Source: DASRCB01 sp035653295 (GTDB taxonomy: Bacteria; Acidobacteriota; Terriglobia; Bryobacterales; Bryobacteraceae). From it: a stretch of DNA of 10,285 nt. The stretch covers positions 1-10,285 of the forward strand of contig DASRCB010000103.1 in NCBI GenBank assembly GCA_035653295.1. The letters run 5' to 3'. Below the pieces are notes generated by a model. That model saw only the letters and a list, made by a program, of their open reading frames with translations. It did not search any database and was not told where the DNA came from. This document shows positions 1-5,730 of the stretch, one piece after another. Every line of letters begins with the position of its first letter. Position 1 is the first letter of the stretch. The position numbers and the translations under genes were made by a program.

Positions 1-94
1 CACAATTCAACGCACTCGCCGCAACCCGGAACGCGATGTCCGGACTACAGCTCACTGCCTGTACGCTGTCCTCGTCGTTTAATTGGATGCGCAT
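1..94 (-). CDS. Possible N-terminus of an unknown protein, cut by the window edge
   Basis: On the minus strand an ATG at 92-94 opens a frame without a stop to the window edge, about 31 codons beginning MRIQLNDEDSVQ. A purine-rich AAGGG lies 6 bases upstream of the ATG (plus positions 101-105) and is a plausible ribosome binding site. I recognise no family. The third-position GC is lower than in the neighbouring genes, and so short an open frame can occur by chance. The 209 bases between this start and the peptidase gene (95-303) hold nothing I can identify. If real, the gene lies downstream of the S9 peptidase on the same strand. Confidence 0.25.
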   Translation of the reverse strand, partial: MRIQLNDEDSVQAVSCSPDIAFRVAASALNC

Positions 95-303
95 CGTTAT
101 CCCTTGCGGTACCGATCCGGAGAGGAGCCCCGTTTAGCGCCCATTAAGACGCCCAGCGGTTGGAAACTACGCAACGAACAACGAATCGAACAATCTGCTC
201 AGCCTGGCCAGCCTTCGCATAATGATCTTCGCAAGGCCGAAATGGGCTGGATATGGAAGTTGTTGAGACCATTGTGTCGATTCCGTGTGACCGCAATTGG
301 GGT

Positions 304-2382
304 TTAATGCGCAAGGTGGGCGTTCAGGAAGCGCGCGGTGGCTTCGTAGGCCTGCAGCCAGCGGGCGTGGAGCAGGAATCCGTGGATTTCGTCGGGGAAG
401 ATCAGCTGCTCGAACTCGACATGTTGTTTGCGCAGCGCCTCCGCGAGGCGGACGGTTTCGCCGAAGGGCACGTTGCGGTCGTCGTCGCCGTGTATGAGCA
501 GGACCGGCGATCGCCAGGTGTTGACGGACGACATGGGCGATGACGCGAACGCGAGGCGCGCCGCCTCCACCTCTTTCAGCGGATCGTAAGCGGGGTTGAA
601 ATTGCGGATCACCACGTTCCAGTCGTGCACGCCGTGGAAATCGACGCCGGTGGCGAAGAGGTCGGATGCGCGCGACAGGCCAAGCGCGGTGAGATAGCCG
701 CCGTAGGATCCGCCCCAAAGGCCGATTCGCGCCGGATCCACTTCGGGCCGGCTGCGCAGATACACTCCGGCGCCGAGCACGTCGTTGAATTCGCTCGCGC
801 CCGCCGCGCCGTAGTTGAGGGCCTCGCGAAAGTTCAGACCGTAGCCGATGCCGCTGCGGTAGTTAATCGTGAGAACGATGTAGCCGAGGCTGGCCAGATA
901 CTGGTTCATCCCGTATGCGTTGCTGTAGTAATCCATGTAATGCCAGCCGAGAAGCATCTGCCGGCGCGAGCCGCCGTGCAGGAAGATCATGGCGGGACGG
1001 CGCTGGCCCGGGTCGTAATTCGCCGGGACGAAGAGCTGACCGTGAATGCTCATGCCGTCGGCGGCGGAGAAGATGACCTGTTTCGGAACGACGAGTTTCG
1101 CAGCAGGAAAGCCGGCGGGAAGCGATTGCGGCGCGAGGTCGTCGAGTGTTCCTGAGGTCCTGACGAGCGCTGCGCGGCCGGGCAGGCGCGCATCGGAATG
1201 CAGGCAGACAATGGTCGCGCCGTCGCCGGCCTGCACCGGAGTCCACTCGATGCCCTCGCCGGCTGTGAGCTGCTTCGCGCCGCCGCCCGACACGGGCACG
1301 CGCCAGAGATGCCGACGGTCGATGTCGTTCTGGTTCGAGGAGAGCAGGACGTCGCGGCGATCGGGCGTGATGGAGGCGCTTTCAACTTCGAAGGCGCCGC
1401 TGGTCAGAGGTGTCGCAGGGCCGCCGGAGATTGCAACCGAGTAAAGCTGCAGCCAGCCGGTGCGCTCCCAGGGAAAAACGATGCGATCGCCGGCGCCCCA
1501 GAAGATCTGGTTAGCCGCGGTGATCTCGTGAAACACGCTGCCGGGGCCGTCTGCCGCGCGCCAGACTTCGCGGCCGACGCCGGTGGTTGCGTCGGCAACG
1601 CGGATGGACCACGGCGCGCCACTCCGCCGCGGCGTGAATTCGAAGGCATGGGTGTCGGCGGCGATGCGCAGGAACGCGATTTCCCGGCCGTCAGGCGACC
1701 AGACCGGCTGCCCGTCGGTGTCCACGCTGGGATCGAGCCAGCGCAGGGATTTGGAGCCGACGTCGTACACGCCGACGAAGGCGTGATCGCCCCGGCCGCT
1801 GGCGAAGGCGAGCCGTGCGCCATCGGGCGACCAGCGGAGATCGCTTTGACGGCCGCGCGCATGCAACATTTGCGCCGGCTTCGGTTCGCCTGAGAGGTTG
1901 ACGGTCCAAATCTCATGGTTCCTGATGAAGGCGATCTGTTTGCCGTCGGGCGAGACCGCGGGCGCGCGGCCATCGGCGAGCCTGCGCGGCGGATCGCCCG
2001 CGAGCGGCGCGATCCAGATGGCCTGCTCGACACCGGCGCTGATATCGGCGGGGTTCGGCGCGGGTCCGTCCATCTCGAAGTCGCCGCCGCGGACATAGAC
2101 GATGGCGCGGCCGTCGGGAGTCCACGCCAGATTGTCGATCTGCTGGCCGTCGTCCTTGTCGTACGCGGTCAGCTGGCGGCCTTTGTAGGCGGGAGCCTCC
2201 GCGACCCAGATGTTGCGGGCGCCCTGCTGATCGAGAACCCAGGCCACGGCGCCCCCGGCGGGCGCGGCAGTAAGGGAGCTCGGGAAAGGCGCGCTCAGAA
2301 CCTGCTCGATGGTGAATTCCGGGCCGGCGGCCGAGACGATAACTGCGACTGCGAAGGCCGCGAGGAGCTGAGAACAGCGCAT
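304..2382 (-). CDS. Secreted S9-family peptidase (prolyl oligopeptidase/DPP-IV-like)
   Basis: An exported serine peptidase that probably cleaves peptides in the periplasm or outside the cell. With the ATG at 2382 as residue 1 (692 aa), residues 1-20 form a signal peptide with a short basic start and an Ala/Val-rich core. Residues ~25-430 are a beta-propeller of TolB/PD40-like blades, seen as recurring W(S/T)PDG and VSPDGKQIAF motifs. Residues ~440-690 are the alpha/beta-hydrolase domain. The nucleophile is Ser559 in GGSYGG, the acid is Asp635 in HGDDDRN, and the base is His667 in DEIHGF. All three are present, so the enzyme should be active. The length suits the family. An in-frame GTG at 2395-2397 would add five residues before the signal peptide. 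I prefer the ATG because a promoter-like TATAAA lies immediately upstream of it. The gene is divergent from yceI with about 70 bases between them. The sequence does not show whether it acts as a dipeptidyl peptidase, acylaminoacyl peptidase or other S9 subtype. Confidence 0.93.
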   Translation of the reverse strand: MRCSQLLAAFAVAVIVSAAGPEFTIEQVLSAPFPSSLTAAPAGGAVAWVLDQQGARNIWVAEAPAYKGRQLTAYDKDDGQQIDNLAWTPDGRAIVYVRGGDFEMDGPAPNPADISAGVEQAIWIAPLAGDPPRRLADGRAPAVSPDGKQIAFIRNHEIWTVNLSGEPKPAQMLHARGRQSDLRWSPDGARLAFASGRGDHAFVGVYDVGSKSLRWLDPSVDTDGQPVWSPDGREIAFLRIAADTHAFEFTPRRSGAPWSIRVADATTGVGREVWRAADGPGSVFHEITAANQIFWGAGDRIVFPWERTGWLQLYSVAISGGPATPLTSGAFEVESASITPDRRDVLLSSNQNDIDRRHLWRVPVSGGGAKQLTAGEGIEWTPVQAGDGATIVCLHSDARLPGRAALVRTSGTLDDLAPQSLPAGFPAAKLVVPKQVIFSAADGMSIHGQLFVPANYDPGQRRPAMIFLHGGSRRQMLLGWHYMDYYSNAYGMNQYLASLGYIVLTINYRSGIGYGLNFREALNYGAAGASEFNDVLGAGVYLRSRPEVDPARIGLWGGSYGGYLTALGLSRASDLFATGVDFHGVHDWNVVIRNFNPAYDPLKEVEAARLAFASSPMSSVNTWRSPVLLIHGDDDRNVPFGETVRLAEALRKQHVEFEQLIFPDEIHGFLLHARWLQAYEATARFLNAHLAH

Positions 2383-2388
2383 CTCATG

Positions 2389-2416
2389 TTTATACACGTT
2401 TCATACTTCTTCACAA
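2389..2416 (-). promoter_or_regulatory. Candidate sigma-70-type promoter for the S9 peptidase gene
   Basis: Read on the minus strand, TTGTGA (2411-2416) and TATAAA (2389-2394) are separated by 16 bases. Transcription would begin about seven bases after the -10 box, at or next to the ATG at 2382, so the transcript could be leaderless; no Shine-Dalgarno sequence lies between. Inference from consensus only. Confidence 0.35.
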
Positions 2417-2452
2417 AACTGTTACTAACATGCGTGCTCGCGGTTCGTCCTC

Positions 2453-3043
2453 ATGCTACTGATGATTACTCGACTGTTTTTCACGATCGCGACCGCCGTG
2501 GCGCTGCCGGCCTTCGCTCAACAGGAGACGTGGCAGCTGGATCCGGCGCACTCGGCGGCGCAGTTCTCGGTCCGGCACATGGGGATCTCCACCGTGCGCG
2601 GCGCCTTCACGAAACTGAGCGGGAGCGTGAGCTACGATCCCGCCGAACCGAAGAAATCGTCTATCAGCGTGGCGATCGACGCCAGTTCGGTGGATACTCG
2701 CGTGCAGATGCGCGACAACGATCTGCGGAGCGAGAACTTTCTGGACGTGAAGAAATACCCGGAAATCACGTTCAAATCGGTTCGTATCGAGCGGGGCGCG
2801 AAAGGCGGGCTGAAGGCGATTGGCGATCTGACTATTCATGGGGTGACGAAACAGGTGGCGCTTGACATCGATGGCCTGAGCCAGCCGATGAAGGATCCGC
2901 GGGGGAACCTGCACATGGGGGCGTCAGCGGCGACGACGATCAATCGGAATGATTTTGGAGTCAGCGGCGCACCGGGGATGGTGGGCAGCGATATTGCGAT
3001 TACGATCGATGTGGAACTGGTGCGGTCGGGGAGCAGTTCATAG
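2453..3043 (+). CDS. YceI-family periplasmic protein
   Basis: A 196-residue exported protein of the YceI family, whose members fold as lipocalin-like beta-barrels and in some cases bind isoprenoid or other lipophilic molecules. Its cellular role here is unknown. Residues 1-22 are a signal peptide ending AFA before QQETW. The mature part opens with the family hallmark WQLDPAHSAAQFSVRHMGIS and continues through SVDTRVQMRDNDLRSENFLDV, KYPEITFKS and GDLTIHGVTK to the C-terminal NRNDFGVSG and a hydrophobic beta-strand (IAITIDVELV). A second ATG at 2462 would shorten the signal peptide by three residues. Neither start has a convincing ribosome binding site, so the exact start is uncertain. The gene is divergent from the S9 peptidase. 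Its last 194 bases are repeated downstream at 3288-3483. Confidence 0.93.
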   Translation: MLLMITRLFFTIATAVALPAFAQQETWQLDPAHSAAQFSVRHMGISTVRGAFTKLSGSVSYDPAEPKKSSISVAIDASSVDTRVQMRDNDLRSENFLDVKKYPEITFKSVRIERGAKGGLKAIGDLTIHGVTKQVALDIDGLSQPMKDPRGNLHMGASAATTINRNDFGVSGAPGMVGSDIAITIDVELVRSGSSS

Positions 3044-3124
3044 GGAGGCAGTGGGGCTGAGGCCGAAGCCAGGCCAGGCGGGTGAGAGCCCGCCGCAGGG
3101 CGAGGCCCTGCCCTTCATCGAGCC
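2850..3124 (+). repeat. Direct repeat, copy 1 (yceI 3' end plus downstream palindromes)
   Basis: This ~275-base stretch recurs at 3288-3561, offset by 438 bases. It covers the last 194 bases of yceI including its stop codon and about 80 bases of downstream DNA with two hairpins. In the coding part the two copies differ at 11 bases plus one 2-base insertion. The non-coding tail has diverged more, with indels. Confidence 0.9.
3077..3111. repeat. Paired GC-rich palindromes (REP-like), copy 1
   Basis: There are two adjacent stem-loops. The first pairs GGCGGG (3077-3082) with CCCGCC (3089-3094). The second is a perfect 7-bp stem, GCAGGGC (3095-3101) with GCCCTGC (3105-3111), around the loop GAG. 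They lie just past the yceI stop and may slow or end transcription. There is no T-tract, so they are not classic intrinsic terminators. The same pair recurs at 3513-3548. Confidence 0.75.
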
Positions 3125-3197
3125 TGTAGTTGCTGGAAATCACCTTCAAGTCGGGTCGTACGAGCCGGGTGGGAAAGGCGCGCTGGGAGCCCGCCGG

Positions 3198-3218
3198 GTG
3201 CAAGCCAAAGGCTTACAC
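3198..3218. repeat. REP-like hairpin of the GTGCAAGCC type, copy 1
   Basis: GTGCAAGCC and GGCTTACAC form a 9-bp stem with one mismatch around the loop AAA. It is followed by CACAA. A close relative, with the same loop and a similar flank, lies at 3569-3589. Confidence 0.7.
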
Positions 3219-3255
3219 CACAATCGGCATTTCAGCAGAATGTCCAAATTCCCGA

Positions 3256-3273
3256 GGCGGGCTGAAGCCTGCC
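3256..3273. repeat. Additional REP-like hairpin
   Basis: GGCGGGCT (3256-3263) pairs with AGCCTGCC (3266-3273) around GA, with one G-T wobble. Its left arm equals the left arm of the hairpin at 3513-3531, so it belongs to the same palindrome family. It sits 14 bases before the damaged yceI copy. Confidence 0.6.
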
Positions 3274-3287
3274 CCACATCGGACGTG

Positions 3288-3483
3288 AACAGGTGGCGCT
3301 TGAGATCGATGGCCTGAGCCAGCCGATGAAGGATCCGCGCGGGAATCTGCACATGGGGGCGTCGGCGGCGACGACGATCAATCGGAATGATTTTGGAGTC
3401 AGCGGCGCACCGGGGATGGGGTGGGCAGCGATATTGCGATTACGATTGACGTGGAGCTGGTGAGGTTAGGGAGCAGCTCATAG
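3288..3483 (+). pseudogene. Truncated, frameshifted second copy of the yceI 3' end
   Basis: The stretch matches the last ~64 codons of the upstream yceI gene at about 94% identity and ends at the equivalent TAG (3481-3483). The 5' two thirds of the gene are absent. Two extra G residues near 3416-3421, in the run after CCGGGGATG, break the frame. Ten codons differ from the intact gene. Eight of these are synonymous (for example AAC/AAT, TCA/TCG, GAA/GAG, CGG/AGG) and the other two are Asp to Glu and Ser to Leu. Nine of the 11 substitutions are at third codon positions. There is no start codon or ribosome binding site in place, so I regard it as a remnant that makes no YceI protein. Confidence 0.85.
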
Positions 3484-3512
3484 GGACGCGGGCTAAGGCC
3501 GAAGCCAGACCA

Positions 3513-3548
3513 GGCGGGCTGAGAGCCCGCCGCAGGGCGAGGCCCTGC
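3513..3548. repeat. Paired GC-rich palindromes (REP-like), copy 2
   Basis: GGCGGGCT (3513-3520) and AGCCCGCC (3524-3531) form a perfect 8-bp stem around GAG. GCAGGGC (3532-3538) and GCCCTGC (3542-3548) form a perfect 7-bp stem, again around GAG. They lie between two converging genes, beyond the pepA stop, and could act on transcripts from either side. Confidence 0.78.
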
Positions 3549-3568
3549 CCCCAATCGAGCCAGTCGCC

Positions 3569-3589
3569 GTGCAAGCCAAAGGCTCGCAC
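3569..3589. repeat. REP-like hairpin of the GTGCAAGCC type, copy 2
   Basis: GTGCAAGCC and GGCTCGCAC form a 9-bp stem with one mismatch around AAA. It is followed by TACAA, much as at 3198-3218. It lies about 45 bases beyond the pepA stop codon and is the nearest hairpin that could end the smpB-pepA transcript. Confidence 0.7.
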
Positions 3590-3632
3590 TACAAATGCCC
3601 GAGTTCAGAGGCAGTGCCCCCCATCGAGGGTG

Positions 3633-5105
3633 CTATTGCCAGGTCATGGCGATGTCGACGAAGGTGCGGACGCCGACGCCGGTGGGGCCTTTGGGGGCCC
3701 ATGGTTTGGCGTCATCCAGCCAGGCTGTGCCGGCGATGTCGAGGTGCACCCAGGGTTTGCCGTCGCTCACGAACTCTTTGATGAAGCGGGCGGCCGTGAT
3801 CGCGCCGCCGTAGCGCGTGCCGATGTTCTGAATGTCGGCGAAGGCGGATTTGAGCTGCTCGCGGTAGTCCTCGTCGAGCGGCATGGGCCACATCTTCTCG
3901 CCCTGGCGGTCGGCCGAGGCCAGCACGCGTTTGAGGAAATCCTCGTCATTGCTGAAGGCGCCGACGCGCACGTGTCCGAGGGCTACGACAATGGCGCCGG
4001 TGAGCGTGGCGGCGTCGATGAAGTGGGTGCAGCCGAGGCGCTCGGCGTAGGTGATGGCATCGATCAGGATGAGACGGCCTTCGGCGTCAGTGTTCAGCAC
4101 CTCAACCGTTTTGCCCGAAAGGCTGGTCACGATATCGCCGGGCCGCTGCGCCCTGCTGCCGGGCATGTTTTCGACAGACGGAATGACGCCGGTGACGGGG
4201 ATGGGAGGCTTCAGGCGGGCGACGGCGCGCATGGCTCCCACGACGGCGGCGGCGCCGGACATGTCGTACTTCATCTTTTCCATGCCGTCAGACGGCTTGA
4301 TGGAAATACCGCCGGTATCGAAGGTGACGCCCTTGCCGACCAGCGCCAGGTTGGGCGCGCCCTCCGCGGCTTTGTCGGGCCGGTAGCGGATGATGATGAG
4401 CACCGGCGGCGCATCGCTGCCCTGGGCCACGCCCAGCAGAGCGCCCATTCCGAGCTCGCGCATCCTGTCCTGCTCGAGGACCTCGCATTCAAGACCGGCT
4501 TCGGTGCACATCTGGCGGGCGCGTTCGGCGAGGCGCAACGGCGTGAGCAGGTTGCCGGGCTCATTGGCCAGCTCGCGAGCGAGATTCTGGGATTCGGCGA
4601 CCGTCTGCGCGCGCTGGACGGCGGCATCGAGGCCTTCGCTTCCGCCGGGCACGCAGACGGCGAACGACTGTACCGGCCGTGCGTCGTCCTTGTCGGTGGT
4701 TTTGTGCTGATCGGGTTCGAACGTGCCAAGGATCGCGCCTTCCACCGCAGCTTCGGCGAATTCGGTGGAGCGGTGCGCCTCTGAGAGGAGGATTGCGAGC
4801 CGCTGGAGCTTCTTCGATTTGAGCGCGCGCACCGCGGCCGCCGCCGCCTTCCGCATCTCAGCGGAAGTGAACTTGTCGGGCTTGCCGCCTCCGATCACGA
4901 GCAGGCGTTTGGCGGCGAGACCGTCGGGCCGATGCAGCACTACATTCTCGAGCGCTTTGCCGCTGAACTCGCCGGACTCGTACAGATCTTTGACGAGAGC
5001 GTCGGCCGGGCCGAGCTGATCGGCCGGCGTTTTCTCGAACGAGACGACGATCAGGGCGTCGGCATCGACGTCCTTCAAGGGTTCGGTGCGCACCTTGACA
5101 TCCAT
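3633..5105 (-). CDS. pepA: Leucyl aminopeptidase, M17 family (PepA type)
   Basis: A cytoplasmic two-metal aminopeptidase that removes N-terminal residues from peptides. PepA homologues form hexamers, and in E. coli PepA also binds DNA in Xer recombination; nothing here shows that extra role. With the ATG at 5105 (490 aa), residues ~1-160 are the variable N-terminal domain and ~175-485 the catalytic domain. The metal and active-site residues are all present: Lys258 and Asp263 in VGKGVTFDTGG, Lys270 in ISIKPSDG, Asp281 in MKYDMSG, and Asp340, Glu342 and Arg344 in the signature NTDAEGRL. The length is normal for the family. A TTG at 5124-5126 is also in frame, but it overlaps the AGGAGG ribosome binding site, so ATG 5105 is preferred. 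There is no signal peptide. The gene follows smpB after 26 bases and probably shares its transcript. Confidence 0.95.
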   Translation of the reverse strand: MDVKVRTEPLKDVDADALIVVSFEKTPADQLGPADALVKDLYESGEFSGKALENVVLHRPDGLAAKRLLVIGGGKPDKFTSAEMRKAAAAAVRALKSKKLQRLAILLSEAHRSTEFAEAAVEGAILGTFEPDQHKTTDKDDARPVQSFAVCVPGGSEGLDAAVQRAQTVAESQNLARELANEPGNLLTPLRLAERARQMCTEAGLECEVLEQDRMRELGMGALLGVAQGSDAPPVLIIIRYRPDKAAEGAPNLALVGKGVTFDTGGISIKPSDGMEKMKYDMSGAAAVVGAMRAVARLKPPIPVTGVIPSVENMPGSRAQRPGDIVTSLSGKTVEVLNTDAEGRLILIDAITYAERLGCTHFIDAATLTGAIVVALGHVRVGAFSNDEDFLKRVLASADRQGEKMWPMPLDEDYREQLKSAFADIQNIGTRYGGAITAARFIKEFVSDGKPWVHLDIAGTAWLDDAKPWAPKGPTGVGVRTFVDIAMTWQ

Positions 5106-5117
5106 GGATGGTACAGT

Positions 5118-5123
5118 CCTCCT
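5118..5123 (-). promoter_or_regulatory. Ribosome binding site of pepA, decides the start
   Basis: On the minus strand AGGAGG stands 12 bases before the ATG at 5103-5105. An upstream in-frame TTG at 5124-5126 abuts this motif and would have no binding site of its own, which argues for the ATG. Confidence 0.7.
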
Positions 5124-5131
5124 CAATCCGT

Positions 5132-5599
5132 TCAGTCGGTATGGCCGCGCCGGCTGATGGCGGCGCGCGCCTCATCCTTCATCTCGCGCTCGCGCTCGGC
5201 CTGGCGCTTATCGTGAAACTTCTTGCCTCGCCCGACGGCGAGCTCCACTTTGACCCGGCCGTTTTTGAGATACATCTTCGTGGGCACCAGCGTGAGGCCC
5301 TTCTCGCGCGTCTTGCCGAGCAGCTTGTCGATTTCGGCGCGGTGCAGCAGGAGCTTGCGCCGGCGATCGGGCTCATGATTTTCGCGGTTGCCGTGCGAAT
5401 ACTGGCTGATGTGGGCGTTGACCAGCCAGGCTTCCTGACCGATTATTTCTCCGAAGGCGTCCTTGAGCTGAACCTTGCCCTCGCGCGCCGCTTTCACCTC
5501 GGTTCCGGTGAGGGCAAGACCGGCTTCATAACGCTCGAGCAGATGATAATCGTGCCCGGCGTGCCGGTTATCACTGAGAATTTTGACGCTTTCAGGCAC
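5132..5599 (-). CDS. smpB: SsrA-binding protein SmpB (trans-translation)
   Basis: SmpB binds tmRNA (SsrA) and brings it to ribosomes stalled on broken messages, so that the peptide is tagged for degradation and the ribosome is freed. The family core is clear: NRHAGHDYHLLERYEAGLALTG followed by TEVKAAREGKVQLKDAF, then the AWLVNAHISQY strand, a basic RKLLLHRAEIDKL helix, the LTLVPTKMYLKNGRVKVELAVGRGKK segment and the charged KRQAEREREMKDEARAAI tail that reads the empty mRNA channel. A GTG at 5597-5599 gives 155 residues, the usual family size, with only a weak GGA upstream. An in-frame TTG at 5651-5653 would add 18 Pro/Ser-rich residues of unfamiliar sequence. An in-frame TGA at 5660-5662 bars any earlier start. 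The start choice is moderate, the identity firm. No ssrA gene is seen in the window. Confidence 0.94.
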   Translation of the reverse strand: MPESVKILSDNRHAGHDYHLLERYEAGLALTGTEVKAAREGKVQLKDAFGEIIGQEAWLVNAHISQYSHGNRENHEPDRRRKLLLHRAEIDKLLGKTREKGLTLVPTKMYLKNGRVKVELAVGRGKKFHDKRQAEREREMKDEARAAISRRGHTD

Positions 5600-5681
5600 A
5601 GATTCCGAGGGAGCCGGGGCCGGCGAAATTTGCTCTCCACGCGGGCAAAGCAAACCACGTCAAGCAGTTATGTGGTGTCGC

Positions 5682-5695
5682 CGCCCCTCGGGGCG
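5682..5695. other. Short GC-rich palindrome between divergent genes
   Basis: CGCCCC (5682-5687) and GGGGCG (5690-5695) pair around TC. It sits in the gap between smpB (leftward) and the secretin gene (rightward), 35 bases before the secretin ATG. It may be an operator or a hairpin in a leader, or it may be chance in GC-rich DNA. I found no convincing promoter boxes beside it, and the secretin ATG lacks a clear ribosome binding site. Confidence 0.35.
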
Positions 5696-5730
5696 CTTCC
5701 CCATATTAGCACAGGGTCGATTCGGTAAAC

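Larger units (their letters stand above)
3288..3561 (+). repeat. Direct repeat, copy 2
   Basis: Second copy of 2850-3124, in the same orientation. The match begins abruptly at AACAGGTGGCG and ends near ATCGAGCC. Copy 2 is then joined after only 7 bases to the GTGCAAGCC-type hairpin, whereas copy 1 has about 73 bases there, so copy 2 or its flank appears to have lost about 66 bases. Confidence 0.9.

Noticed and set aside
83..307. Plus-strand 74-codon frame at the left end
   Set aside because: No ribosome binding site, no recognisable domain, and converges on the peptidase stop; likely chance.
1915..2865. Plus-strand frame bridging the peptidase and yceI genes
   Set aside because: It spans the divergent promoter region and covers parts of two well-supported genes in the wrong frames.
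3630..4784. Plus-strand frame of 384 codons opposite pepA
   Set aside because: High-GC antisense frame with no domain; pepA on the minus strand has every catalytic residue.
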